A stretch of DNA of 23,237 nucleotides from Sediminibacterium sp. (GTDB lineage: Bacteria > Bacteroidota > Bacteroidia > Chitinophagales > Chitinophagaceae). Position numbers and translations under genes: made by a program. Positions 1 to 7,528 of this stretch are shown in pieces; position 1 is the stretch's first letter; every line of letters starts with the position of its first letter. The notes under the pieces are model-generated. The model was not told the DNA's origin and searched no databases. It worked only from the letters and a program-made list of their open reading frames with translations. Location of the stretch: assembly GCA_023256555.1 (NCBI GenBank), contig JALRFB010000001.1, positions 1-23,237 on the forward strand, read 5' to 3'.

Positions 1-183
1 AGTTTGCAATTGAAAAATAAATTACCTAAAGAGAAATTGAGTATTGCTGAAAGTGGCATTTATGATATTGAAACATTTAAAACTTTGAAAAAAGAAGGCT
101 TTGATGGTTTTTTAATGGGTGAGTATTTTATGAAACAAGAAAATCCGGCAAAAGCTTTTGAGGCATTTACTCAATTGATATAA
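1..183 (+). CDS. trpC: Indole-3-glycerol-phosphate synthase, C-terminal fragment (cut by window edge)
   Basis: An open frame enters from base 1 and ends at a TAA at 181-183, giving the last 60 residues of a protein. The tail carries a 'SIAESGIYD' strand-loop followed by 'GFDGFLMGEYFMK', which fits the final beta-alpha units of the TrpC TIM barrel: a SESGI-type loop, then a GxLxGE phosphate-binding loop. TrpC closes the indole ring in tryptophan synthesis, converting CdRP to indole-3-glycerol phosphate. It is followed after 10 bases by trpF, the enzyme of the preceding step, and then trpB and trpA, which supports the call. The start and most catalytic residues lie outside the window. Identification rests on this short tail plus strong context. 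Confidence 0.88.
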   Translation, partial: SLQLKNKLPKEKLSIAESGIYDIETFKTLKKEGFDGFLMGEYFMKQENPAKAFEAFTQLI

Positions 184-193
184 AATTATAAAG

Positions 194-820
194 ATGCAAA
201 CTAAAGTATGTGGCATAACAAGTATAGAGCAAGCTCAGGCATTAGATCTGATGGGCGTGGACTATATTGGCTTTATATTTTATGCACCTTCCAAGAGATA
301 TGTTTTGAATAACTTGAGTTTGGAAGCATTGGCGAGTTTTGTTCCTTCTACTGCTAAAAAAGTGGGGGTATTTGTCAATGAACCAATTGAAACTGTATTA
401 AAAATTGTAGCAGAAGCTAAATTAGATATGGTTCAGTTGCATGGAGACGAGGATTTGAATTATTGTGAACAAGTTAAAAAAGCAATACCGGTTATTAAAG
501 TTTTTAGAGTCGGTGCCTTAGTGCCGAATATGGAGGGTTTTGAAAATGCGGCTAACTATTTTTTATTTGATACAGATAGTGCATTATATGGTGGTACTGG
601 GAATCATTTTAATTGGGAGATTATTAAAAACCATTCAATCGCCTTGCCTTTTTTCTTAAGTGGTGGAATTGGCCCAAATGATATCAAAGGTTTAGAAGTG
701 ATGAAAACTACTAAGGCAGGAAAACAATTATTAGCAGTTGACTTGAATAGTCAATTTGAAACTGCGCCAGGAATAAAAGATTTAGAAAAAGTTAAAACAT
801 TTATACATGCAATTATTTAA
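194..820 (+). CDS. trpF: Phosphoribosylanthranilate isomerase
   Basis: This 208-residue protein has the usual length for TrpF, which isomerises phosphoribosylanthranilate to CdRP in tryptophan synthesis. The N-terminal 'KVCGIT' motif contains the catalytic cysteine (Cys6). It is followed by '[12 protein letters not shown]', by 'QLHGDE' in the middle of the barrel, and by 'LFDTDS', whose first Asp matches the catalytic acid. '[10 protein letters not shown]' supplies the phosphate-binding glycine loop. The ATG at 194 follows trpC by 10 bases and places KVCGIT in its normal position. The last 14 bases overlap the start of trpB in another frame, suggesting translational coupling. A separate HisA is encoded downstream, so this organism does not depend on a bifunctional PriA-type isomerase. 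Confidence 0.97.
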   Translation: MQTKVCGITSIEQAQALDLMGVDYIGFIFYAPSKRYVLNNLSLEALASFVPSTAKKVGVFVNEPIETVLKIVAEAKLDMVQLHGDEDLNYCEQVKKAIPVIKVFRVGALVPNMEGFENAANYFLFDTDSALYGGTGNHFNWEIIKNHSIALPFFLSGGIGPNDIKGLEVMKTTKAGKQLLAVDLNSQFETAPGIKDLEKVKTFIHAII

Positions 821-2012
821 CCCAACAGTGAATTATCAGCAGCCCAATGAAGAAGGCTACTATGGAGAATATGGCGGCGCCTATATTCCAGAAATGTTGT
901 ACGGCAATGTCGAAGAGTTAAAGAGTAGGTATTTAGAGATAATGAATGACCCTACATTTCAAGCAGCATTCCATGCTTTATTGAAAGACTATGTAGGCAG
1001 GCCAACTCCTTTATTTCTGGCAGAAAGATTAAGCAAGGAAATAGGTGCTACTATTTATTTAAAAAGAGAAGACCTGTGTCATACAGGTGCACATAAAATC
1101 AATAATACCATTGGGCAGATTTTATTAGCACAACGATTAGGCAAAACAAAGATTATTGCAGAGACTGGCGCTGGTCAACACGGAGTGGCAACTGCTACGG
1201 TATGTGCATTAAAAGGATTAGAGTGTGTTGTATATATGGGAGAGAAAGATATTGAGCGTCAGGCACCCAATGTGGCTAGAATGAAATTATTGGGGGCTAA
1301 AGTGGTTCCTGCTACTAGTGGAAGTAAAACTTTAAAAGATGCTACTAATGAAGCCATTCGAGCATGGATTAATGAACCTGACACTACACATTATATTATT
1401 GGAAGTGTGGTAGGGCCACATCCTTATCCTGATATGGTGGCTAAGTTTCAAAGTGTTATTAGTGAAGAAACCAGAAAGCAATTAAAAGAAAAAACTGGTT
1501 CTGAATTACCAACACATGTGGTGGCTTGTGTTGGAGGTGGTAGTAATGCTGCAGGAGCTTTTTATCATTTCTTAAATGAACCAACAGTAGAAATAGTTGC
1601 AGTGGAAGCAGCAGGACATGGCGTACATTCTGGAATGAGTGCTGCAACAACTCAATTAGGTACTACGGGTATTTTGCATGGTAGTAAAAGTATCTTAATG
1701 CAAACCAAGGACGGACAAGTAGTTGAGCCGCATAGTATAAGTGCAGGATTAGATTATCCAGGTATTGGTCCATTACATGCTTATTTATTTAAATCTGGCA
1801 GAGGAACATTTATGAGTGCTACAGACGAAGAAGCATTAGAATGGGCGTCTCATTTATCCAAAATTGAAGGAATCATTCCTGCATTAGAGACAGCACATGC
1901 TTTTGCGGTACTCCCAAAAATGAATTTGAAGCCAACGGATGTGGTAGTAGTATGTTTGAGTGGAAGAGGCGATAAAGATTTAGCTACTTATATGTCTAAT
2001 ATAAAAATGTAA
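807..2012 (+). CDS. trpB: Tryptophan synthase beta chain
   Basis: This 401-residue TrpB is the PLP enzyme that condenses indole with serine in the alpha2beta2 tryptophan synthase complex. The PLP lysine is Lys97 in 'GAHKINN', preceded by 'YLKREDL'. '[10 protein letters not shown]' forms the carboxylate-binding loop, '[10 protein letters not shown]' binds the cofactor phosphate, 'VAVEAAGHG' carries the Glu near the PLP ring, and 'LSGRGDKD' lies near the C-terminus. All key motifs are intact and line up with the E. coli enzyme over the full length. The ATG at 807 lies inside the 3' end of trpF (14-base overlap), and trpA begins 9 bases after the stop. The N-terminus is about ten residues longer than in E. 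coli, before the shared '[10 protein letters not shown]' segment. Confidence 0.98.
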   Translation: MQLFNPTVNYQQPNEEGYYGEYGGAYIPEMLYGNVEELKSRYLEIMNDPTFQAAFHALLKDYVGRPTPLFLAERLSKEIGATIYLKREDLCHTGAHKINNTIGQILLAQRLGKTKIIAETGAGQHGVATATVCALKGLECVVYMGEKDIERQAPNVARMKLLGAKVVPATSGSKTLKDATNEAIRAWINEPDTTHYIIGSVVGPHPYPDMVAKFQSVISEETRKQLKEKTGSELPTHVVACVGGGSNAAGAFYHFLNEPTVEIVAVEAAGHGVHSGMSAATTQLGTTGILHGSKSILMQTKDGQVVEPHSISAGLDYPGIGPLHAYLFKSGRGTFMSATDEEALEWASHLSKIEGIIPALETAHAFAVLPKMNLKPTDVVVVCLSGRGDKDLATYMSNIKM

Positions 2013-2021
2013 ACGAATTAT

Positions 2022-2792
2022 ATGTCAAGATTATCAAGCTTATTTAATAAAAAGAATGCGCGTGTATTGAATGTGTACTGTACTGCAGGCTTCCCTAAGT
2101 TAAATAGTACTTTGGAAGTAATGGAGTCTTTGCAAGCGAATGGTGCTGATATCATTGAAGTGGGTATGCCTTATAGTGATCCATTGGCAGATGGAGAAGT
2201 GATTCAATCAAGTAGTTTAGTGGCATTAGAAAACGGGATGACTTTGGAAATTTTATTTGAGCAATTAGCTGAAATGAGAAAAACCATTCATGTACCTGTA
2301 ATTTTAATGGGTTATATGAATCCTATTTTACAATATGGATTTGAACGTTTTTGTGCAGCTGCCAAAGCAGTAGGAGTAGATGGTTTGATTTTACCAGATT
2401 TGCCTTTATACGAGTTTGAGCATATCTATGGAACAACTATTAAAGCCAATGAATTAGATTTTATTTTCTTAGTGACACCAGAAACGTCTGAAGAAAGATT
2501 AAGAAAATTAGATGCATTAAGTTCAGGATTCATTTATGCAGTTAGTTCTTCTGCTACCACAGGGAAGGACAAAGACTTTTCTAAAGTAGCATTGTATTTG
2601 AAAAGATTGAAAGCATTTAATTTGAAAAATCCATTCTTAGTTGGATTTGGTATTAAAGACAAAGAAAGTTTTGATGCAGTGAATGAATATGCCAATGGAG
2701 CTATTATTGGATCGGCTTATATCAAGGCATTAAATGCTGGAGAGGGTATCAATGCTATTACAAAAACATTTTTAGCATCCATTTTGAAATAG
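2022..2792 (+). CDS. trpA: Tryptophan synthase alpha chain
   Basis: This 256-residue TrpA cleaves indole-3-glycerol phosphate to indole and glyceraldehyde-3-phosphate, and passes the indole to TrpB. The catalytic pair is visible as Glu46 in 'IIEVGMPYSDP' and Asp57 in 'LADGEVIQ', matching Glu49 and Asp60 of E. coli. The residue after the Asp-Gly is Glu where Pro is usual ('DGPTIQ'), a small deviation that need not matter. 'YAVSSSATTGK' and 'LVGFGIKDKE' give the phosphate-binding loops of the TIM barrel. The gene starts 9 bases after trpB. It is followed only 3 bases later by hisH, so transcription almost certainly continues into the histidine genes. Confidence 0.97.
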   Translation: MSRLSSLFNKKNARVLNVYCTAGFPKLNSTLEVMESLQANGADIIEVGMPYSDPLADGEVIQSSSLVALENGMTLEILFEQLAEMRKTIHVPVILMGYMNPILQYGFERFCAAAKAVGVDGLILPDLPLYEFEHIYGTTIKANELDFIFLVTPETSEERLRKLDALSSGFIYAVSSSATTGKDKDFSKVALYLKRLKAFNLKNPFLVGFGIKDKESFDAVNEYANGAIIGSAYIKALNAGEGINAITKTFLASILK

Positions 2793-2795
2793 TTT

Positions 2796-3389
2796 ATGAG
2801 TATAGCAATCATACAATATAATGCAGGCAATATTCAATCTGTGCTATATGCATTAGAAAGAATAGGTGCAGAAGCCATAGTGACTGATAATCCGGAAGCC
2901 ATTATGGCTGCAGACAGAGTGATCTTTCCAGGAGTGGGAGAAGCTAGTACTGCGATGAATTATTTGAAAGAGCGAAATTTAGATCAGGTAATTAGTGCTT
3001 TAAAACAGCCTGTCTTAGGAATTTGTTTAGGTATGCAATTGATGTGCAGTTATTCTGAAGAAAACAGTACCAATTGTCTTGGAATATTTAATGAGCAAGT
3101 AAAGCAGTTTATCCCAACAGAACAAAGTTTAAAAGTACCTCAAATGGGTTGGAACACAATCCATCATTTGAAATCTGATTTATTTAAAGGATTAGCTGAA
3201 GAAAGTTATGCATATTTTGTACATGGTTATTATGCCTCTATTGGAGCGCATACTATTGCTCAAACCAATTATATATTAGATTATAGTTCGGCATTACAAA
3301 AGGATAATTTTTATGGAGTACAGTTTCATCCAGAAAAATCTGCTGCAGTAGGTGAACGAATTATTCAAAACTTTTTAAACATTAAATGA
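2796..3389 (+). CDS. hisH: Imidazole glycerol phosphate synthase, glutamine amidotransferase subunit
   Basis: HisH (197 residues) releases ammonia from glutamine and channels it to HisF, forming imidazole glycerol phosphate and AICAR in histidine synthesis. It is a class I glutamine amidotransferase. The nucleophile is Cys77 in 'GICLGMQLM', and the His178/Glu180 pair lies in 'VQFHPEKS'. 'YNAGNIQSV' near the start and 'FPGVGEA' (oxyanion region) are also typical. Length and motifs are normal. It starts 3 bases after trpA, and its TGA stop overlaps the ATG of hisA, which implies coupled translation. Its partner HisF is two genes downstream. Confidence 0.97.
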   Translation: MSIAIIQYNAGNIQSVLYALERIGAEAIVTDNPEAIMAADRVIFPGVGEASTAMNYLKERNLDQVISALKQPVLGICLGMQLMCSYSEENSTNCLGIFNEQVKQFIPTEQSLKVPQMGWNTIHHLKSDLFKGLAEESYAYFVHGYYASIGAHTIAQTNYILDYSSALQKDNFYGVQFHPEKSAAVGERIIQNFLNIK

Positions 3390-4102
3390 TGCAAATTATT
3401 CCTGCTATAGATCTTATTGATGGTAAATGTGTTCGTTTAACTGAAGGGGATTATGCGCAAAAGAAGATCTATAATGAAGATCCATTAGAAGTGGCCAAAG
3501 CATTCGAAGGAATTGGCTTAATGAGATTGCACTTGGTAGATTTAGATGGTGCCAAAGCAGGCGAAGTGGTGAATTGGAAAGTATTGGAAAAAATCGCTAA
3601 TCATACTTCATTGAAAATTGATTTTGGAGGGGGTATCAAACAAGAAATTACATTGAAATCTGTTTTAGATGCAGGCGCAAGCTATGCCACCATTGGTAGT
3701 TTAGCAGTAAAGAATAGAGCTCTTTTTGAGGAATGGATAGAAAGGTTTGGGGCCGAGGTTTTTATGTTAGGCGCAGATGTATATGAAGAAAAAATTGCGA
3801 TAGGAGGTTGGATAGAAAAAACGAATATTGACTTGTATGAATTTATACAATCTTATATGAACAAAGGAATAGGTCAACTATTTTGTACCGATATTCAAAA
3901 AGATGGTAAACTAGAAGGGCCTTCTACAGAATTGTACAAAAAAATCATTCAACGATTTCCTACTTTGCAACTTATTGCAAGTGGTGGTGTGAGTAATTTA
4001 GAAGACTTAAGAAACTTGAGAGCGATTGGATGTGCTGCTGCTATTGTAGGGAAGGCAATTTATGAAAACAGAATTACTTTAAAAGAATTGGCAACATTTT
4101 AA
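3386..4102 (+). CDS. hisA: ProFAR isomerase (phosphoribosylformimino-AICAR-P isomerase)
   Basis: HisA (238 residues) is a TIM-barrel isomerase that converts ProFAR to PRFAR before the HisFH step. The first catalytic acid is Asp9 in '[14 protein letters not shown]', and the second is Asp131 in 'GADVYEEK'. 'DFGGGIK' and '[12 protein letters not shown]' are the two phosphate-binding loops, and '[13 protein letters not shown]' is the conserved segment of the second half-barrel. The start is ATGATG at 3386-3391. The first ATG overlaps the hisH stop; the second would give a protein one residue shorter with the Asp at the textbook position 8, and the two cannot be told apart by sequence alone. Presence of trpF in the same operon argues for ordinary HisA specificity. 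Confidence 0.97.
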   Translation: MMQIIPAIDLIDGKCVRLTEGDYAQKKIYNEDPLEVAKAFEGIGLMRLHLVDLDGAKAGEVVNWKVLEKIANHTSLKIDFGGGIKQEITLKSVLDAGASYATIGSLAVKNRALFEEWIERFGAEVFMLGADVYEEKIAIGGWIEKTNIDLYEFIQSYMNKGIGQLFCTDIQKDGKLEGPSTELYKKIIQRFPTLQLIASGGVSNLEDLRNLRAIGCAAAIVGKAIYENRITLKELATF

Positions 4103-4106
4103 TACT

Positions 4107-4865
4107 ATGTTAACGAAGAGAATTATACCTTGTTTAGATATCAAAGATGGTAGAACTGTAAAAGGGATCAACTTTGAACAAATTAGAGATGCTGGAGACC
4201 CAATAGAGTTAGGCGCTTTTTATGCTAGTCAAGGTGCTGATGAGTTAGTGTTTTTAGATATCACAGCAACAGTGGAAAAAAGAAAGACCCTGAGTGAATT
4301 AGTGAATAAAATTGCACATAAAATTAATATACCTTTTACAGTGGGTGGTGGTATTAAAACAGAAGAAGATGTGTATACCTTATTACAAAACGGGGCAGAT
4401 AAAATATCTATTAATACCGCTGCCTTTAATAATCCTTCCATCATTCAATCCTTTGCCAAAAATTTCGGAAGTCAATGCGTGGTATTGGCAATTGATGCTA
4501 AATACGAAGAAGATAATCAATGGTATGTTTATTTAAATGGAGGCAGGGTTAAGACAGATACTTTAGTGATGGATTGGGCTAAACATGCAGTGGATTTAGG
4601 GGCTGGTGAAATTTTGTTAACTAGTATGAACCATGATGGAACCAAACAAGGATTTGCATTGGACATTACTGCACAATTGGCAGAAACATTGCCTGTACCA
4701 ATTATTGCATCAGGTGGTGGTGGAAATGAGCAAGACTTTTATGATGTATTTACAAAGGGCAAAGCAGATGCTGCACTGGCTGCAAGTATTTTTCATTACA
4801 AAGAAGTGGCTATTCCAGATTTAAAACAGTATTTACACAATAAACAAATTCCAATAAGACTTTAA
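4107..4865 (+). CDS. hisF: Imidazole glycerol phosphate synthase, cyclase subunit
   Basis: HisF (252 residues) is the cyclase half of imidazole glycerol phosphate synthase. It uses ammonia delivered by HisH. The catalytic aspartates fall at exactly the canonical numbers: Asp11 in '[11 protein letters not shown]' and Asp130 in 'VVLAIDAK'. '[10 protein letters not shown]', '[11 protein letters not shown]' and '[12 protein letters not shown]' are the phosphate-binding and catalytic loops of the two half-barrels. The full-length family signature is present with no truncation. It begins 4 bases after hisA. A 26-base gap separates it from hisIE, the widest gap between biosynthetic genes in this operon. 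Confidence 0.98.
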   Translation: MLTKRIIPCLDIKDGRTVKGINFEQIRDAGDPIELGAFYASQGADELVFLDITATVEKRKTLSELVNKIAHKINIPFTVGGGIKTEEDVYTLLQNGADKISINTAAFNNPSIIQSFAKNFGSQCVVLAIDAKYEEDNQWYVYLNGGRVKTDTLVMDWAKHAVDLGAGEILLTSMNHDGTKQGFALDITAQLAETLPVPIIASGGGGNEQDFYDVFTKGKADAALAASIFHYKEVAIPDLKQYLHNKQIPIRL

Positions 4866-4891
4866 TTTCAACGTACATTAAATTATTTTAT

Positions 4892-5494
4892 ATGAATATT
4901 CAATTTTCAAAATATGCAGATGGCTTGATTCCTGCAATTATACAAGACCAACAAACTGGTAAAGTCTTGATGTTGGGCTTTATGAATCAAGAAGCCATTG
5001 ACGCAACCTTGTCTCAAAAGAAAGTCACTTTTTTTAGTCGAACAAAAAATAGGTTATGGACTAAGGGAGAAGAGAGTGGTCATTTCTTGGAATATATTAG
5101 CATGGCATTAGACTGTGACCAAGATACTATTTTGATTCAAGCAAAACCTTTAGGCCCTGTATGTCATAATGGGACAGATACATGTTGGGGAGAAACCAAC
5201 TTGGCCTCTGGAATTGATTTTTTAAATTCTCTAGAAGAAGTTATCGCTCAAAGAAAGAATGCTTCTGCAGATAGTTCTTATGTGGCTTCTTTATTTCAAA
5301 AAGGAATCAATAAGATTGCACAGAAAGTAGGGGAAGAAGCAGTGGAAACTGTTATTGAAGCGAAAGATAATAATGATGAATTATTTATTGGGGAAGCAGC
5401 AGACCTACTATTCCATTACCTTATCTTATTGCAAGCCAAGGGTTTCAAATTGGCAGATATTACGAATGAATTGAAAAAAAGACATAAAGCATAA
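4892..5494 (+). CDS. hisIE: Bifunctional phosphoribosyl-AMP cyclohydrolase / phosphoribosyl-ATP pyrophosphohydrolase
   Basis: This 200-residue fusion performs the second and third steps of histidine synthesis. The N-terminal HisI domain (about residues 1-105) shows 'MLGFMNQEA', 'FFSRTKNRLWTKGEESGH', and the metal-binding pieces 'DCDQD' and 'CHNGTDTCW'. The C-terminal HisE domain (about 110-200) carries the all-alpha MazG-like acidic motif 'KVGEEAVETVIEAK' and 'EAADLLFHYL', whose acidic residues bind Mg for pyrophosphate hydrolysis. Fused HisIE is the normal arrangement in Bacteroidota and enterobacteria. It is the last gene of the trp-his unit. hisG, hisD, hisC and hisB are not in this window and must be elsewhere if the pathway is complete. 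Confidence 0.97.
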   Translation: MNIQFSKYADGLIPAIIQDQQTGKVLMLGFMNQEAIDATLSQKKVTFFSRTKNRLWTKGEESGHFLEYISMALDCDQDTILIQAKPLGPVCHNGTDTCWGETNLASGIDFLNSLEEVIAQRKNASADSSYVASLFQKGINKIAQKVGEEAVETVIEAKDNNDELFIGEAADLLFHYLILLQAKGFKLADITNELKKRHKA

Positions 5495-5499
5495 TTGCT

Positions 5500-5507
5500 T
5501 ATATTTG
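5500..5507 (+). promoter_or_regulatory. Candidate Bacteroidota -7 promoter element for the thioredoxin-like gene
   Basis: TATATTTG matches the Bacteroidota -7 consensus TAnnTTTG exactly and lies 18 bases before the ATG at 5526, just after the hisIE stop. No clear -33 TTG is found at the usual 19-21 base spacing; the nearest, at 5471-5473, is 26 bases away. It may let the thioredoxin-like gene be expressed apart from the trp-his operon. Motif match only. Confidence 0.4.
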
Positions 5508-5525
5508 ACTATTCAAAAAAATACA

Positions 5526-6605
5526 ATGAAAAAGATACTTTTAGGTTTTTTCGCGATGGCAAGTTTTCAAAACATCATGGCGCAAGGTTTACATATTAAT
5601 GCTAACCTTAAAAATATTCCAGACAATACTACTGCTAGTTTAATTGATGGTATGGCCAATAAAGTAGTGGATTCTGCAAAAGTGGTAGGTGGAGCTTTTC
5701 AGTTAAAAGCCGAAGTGGCTAATCCAGGCATTTATGTAATGAGTTTTAGTGGACTGCCTGCTAAGATTCCTATGTTTATTGGAAATGATCAATTAACCAT
5801 CTCTGGAGATTTAAAAGATGCAAACAATATTGTCTATCAAGGCTCGGCTACACAAAGTTTGTACATTCAATATATGAAAGTGTTGACTCCTCAAATTGAA
5901 GGATTGTTTGGTGCTAAAAATATTGGGGCAACTGCAACAGGTAACACTAAAGATTCTGCACTAAAACAAGTGAGTATTAGAGAAACTGCCATAGCTAATT
6001 CTTTGACTGAATTAATTAAAGCGAATAGTCAATCACCCGTCTCTACATTGTTTTTATTACAAGTAACTAATTTTGTTCCTGCGGTAAAAGAGAATTTAGG
6101 TACTTATTATGATTTATTAAGTGGTGCAGCAAAAACTGGTCCATTTGCTGAGTATATTACTAAGACTATTTCTACTGCTGGTGTTGGAAATATTGGCACA
6201 GTACTTCCCGAATTCAAACAAAATGATGTGAATGGTAAGTCTGTAAGTTTATCATCATTCAGAGGTAAATATGTATTAGTGGATTTCTGGGCTAGCTGGT
6301 GTGGACCTTGTAGAGCAGAGAATCCTAATGTAGTGAAGACTTACAATGCATTTAAAAATAAGAACTTCACCGTATTAGGTGTTTCTTTGGATCAAGATAA
6401 AGCTAGATGGTTAGAAGCTATTAAGAAAGATGGTCTAACATGGACACATGTAAGTGATTTAAAATATTGGAACAATGCTGTTGCTGTACAATTCGGCATT
6501 CAAAGCATTCCTGCTAATTTCCTATTAGATCCTAATGGCGTGGTGATTGGGAAGGATTTAAGAGGAGAAGATCTAAGTAGAATCTTGACAGAGAAGATGA
6601 AATAA
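5526..6605 (+). CDS. Secreted TlpA/ResA-like thiol-disulfide oxidoreductase with N-terminal DUF4369-like domain
   Basis: The chosen ATG gives 359 residues beginning with a signal peptide (basic MKK, hydrophobic stretch, cleavage probably after 'NIMAQ' near residue 20). An in-frame TTG at 5505 would add seven residues and spoil the signal peptide, so it was rejected. Residues about 21-110 form a beta-rich DUF4369-like domain common in Bacteroidota. A helical linker follows, and a thioredoxin fold spans about 225-359. The redox motif is 'WASWCGPCR' (Cys259, Cys262), with the cis-proline in 'SIPANFLL' (Pro329). There is no lipobox cysteine, so it is probably periplasmic. Such proteins reduce or isomerise disulfides outside the cytoplasm, for instance in cytochrome c maturation or stress; the substrate cannot be told from sequence. 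It ends before a strong terminator. Confidence 0.9.
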   Translation: MKKILLGFFAMASFQNIMAQGLHINANLKNIPDNTTASLIDGMANKVVDSAKVVGGAFQLKAEVANPGIYVMSFSGLPAKIPMFIGNDQLTISGDLKDANNIVYQGSATQSLYIQYMKVLTPQIEGLFGAKNIGATATGNTKDSALKQVSIRETAIANSLTELIKANSQSPVSTLFLLQVTNFVPAVKENLGTYYDLLSGAAKTGPFAEYITKTISTAGVGNIGTVLPEFKQNDVNGKSVSLSSFRGKYVLVDFWASWCGPCRAENPNVVKTYNAFKNKNFTVLGVSLDQDKARWLEAIKKDGLTWTHVSDLKYWNNAVAVQFGIQSIPANFLLDPNGVVIGKDLRGEDLSRILTEKMK

Positions 6606-6650
6606 TTGAAATGGAATAGTTATAAAATACTTTACATAATATTTCAAAAT

Positions 6651-6679
6651 AAAAAGCCCTGATTATTTCAGGGCTTTTT
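6651..6679. terminator. Bidirectional Rho-independent terminator between convergent transcription units
   Basis: A perfect 12-base-pair stem (arms AAAAAGCCCTGA at 6651-6662 and TCAGGGCTTTTT at 6668-6679) encloses a 5-base loop. T-rich flanks lie on both strands, so it can stop the + strand unit ending at 6605 and the - strand operon. The right arm encodes the last residues of the minus-strand YffB-like gene, and that gene's stop codon (6663-6665) lies in the loop. Confidence 0.93.
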
Positions 6680-7013
6680 TATAGTCAGTTTCGTCAAATC
6701 CAAGTGCAAGAATTTTACCATTTTCTTCGATCAATGGTCTTTTGATAATGGATGTTTTTTCCATCATTAAAGCTATCGCAGCTTTTTGTGTGCTGATACT
6801 TGCTTGAATATCAGGAGTCAATTGTCTCCAAGTAGCCCCTTTTTTATTGACCAATGTTTCCCAGCCCACTTGTTTACACCAATTGGTCAATACGGTTGCA
6901 GTGATTCCTTTTTTCTTATAGTCATGAAATTCGTAAGCTATTTTATTTTTTTGTAGCCAATCCAATGCTTTCTTTACTGTATTACAATTGGGAATTGCGT
7001 ATACTGTTTTCAT
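6663..7013 (-). CDS. YffB-like ArsC/Spx-family thioredoxin-fold protein
   Basis: This 116-residue protein matches the ArsC/Spx superfamily and most closely the YffB branch. The N-terminal 'YAIPNCNTVKKALDWLQ' places a single redox cysteine (Cys10) where E. coli YffB has 'GIKNCDTIKKARRWL'. The middle shows 'FHDYKKKGI' and 'KGATWRQL', and the C-terminal part has 'IIKRPLIEENGK' and 'LGFDETDY', all shared with YffB. True arsenate reductases use further cysteines or arginines that are not seen here, so 'arsenate reductase' would be over-specific; a glutathione- or thiol-linked reductase role is possible but unproven. It is the last gene of a four-gene minus-strand operon, 5 bases after its neighbour. 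Its 3' end forms part of the transcription terminator. Confidence 0.88.
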   Translation of the reverse strand: MKTVYAIPNCNTVKKALDWLQKNKIAYEFHDYKKKGITATVLTNWCKQVGWETLVNKKGATWRQLTPDIQASISTQKAAIALMMEKTSIIKRPLIEENGKILALGFDETDYKKALK

Positions 7014-7018
7014 TGTTC

Positions 7019-7522
7019 TTATTTTAAATATTTCTTACCCAACCAACTCTCGCTAATGGGCTGCATCCAGCTAGATTCCATAGCTGCTTTGTTACTTACT
7101 AAATTATTAAAGTATAAAGTGCTAGGAGAGAGTAATCCATTTTCTAAAGCATATCCAACTTGTGCAAGTGGTATAGTTTGAACCTTATCTTTTACCCAAA
7201 ATGCCAATAGTTCTCTATTGAACATTTGTACTCCAGTCATTTTTTCAATTTCTTTAATCACTCTTACCGAGCTATCCGTACTACATCCACCTACTGTGGT
7301 GACACTTTCATCAGCCATCATGATGATAAATTGACCATATAATGCTGTAGCAAAACCTTTCACATTTGAACCATGACTTTTCCAATTGTCCACAAAAGAT
7401 TCCAATAAGGGTTCAATCTCAAAAAGCTCTCCCATGGTGAAAGTTCTATTGGACTGATAAATCCATAATTTGGATTGAGGGTGAAAATCTTCTGGTAATA
7501 TAGTAGCTAAGTCAACAATCAT
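7019..7522 (-). CDS. Conserved Bacteroidota protein of unknown function (often labelled 'ABC transporter ATPase')
   Basis: This 167-residue soluble protein resembles a family widespread in Bacteroidota that public annotations often call 'ABC transporter ATPase'. The features I recognise are 'SKLWIYQSNRTFT', a central 'GGCSTDSSVRVIKEIE' with a conserved cysteine, and a C-terminal 'YFNNLVSNKAAMESSW'. No Walker A (GxxGxGKS/T), ABC signature (LSGGQ) or Walker B is present, and it is far too short for an ABC ATPase, so that label is not supported. There is no signal peptide or membrane segment. It sits 6 bases after the CCG-domain iron-sulfur protein and 5 bases before the YffB-like gene. This suggests a role tied to the redox operon, but the function is unknown. 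Confidence 0.8.
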   Translation of the reverse strand: MIVDLATILPEDFHPQSKLWIYQSNRTFTMGELFEIEPLLESFVDNWKSHGSNVKGFATALYGQFIIMMADESVTTVGGCSTDSSVRVIKEIEKMTGVQMFNRELLAFWVKDKVQTIPLAQVGYALENGLLSPSTLYFNNLVSNKAAMESSWMQPISESWLGKKYLK

Positions 7523-7528
7523 CTTTTC

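Noticed and set aside
194..4102. A bifunctional PriA-type isomerase replacing trpF or hisA
   Set aside because: Both trpF and hisA are present, full length, and carry their own catalytic residues.
4312..4824. Open frames overlapping hisF on both strands, and similar ones over other genes
   Set aside because: Out-of-frame shadows of well-supported genes, with low-complexity composition and no recognisable domain.
6663..7013. Naming the YffB-like gene arsenate reductase (arsC)
   Set aside because: It has the ArsC/Spx fold and one redox cysteine, but its motifs match YffB better, and no arsenic gene (arsB, arsR, acr3) is nearby.
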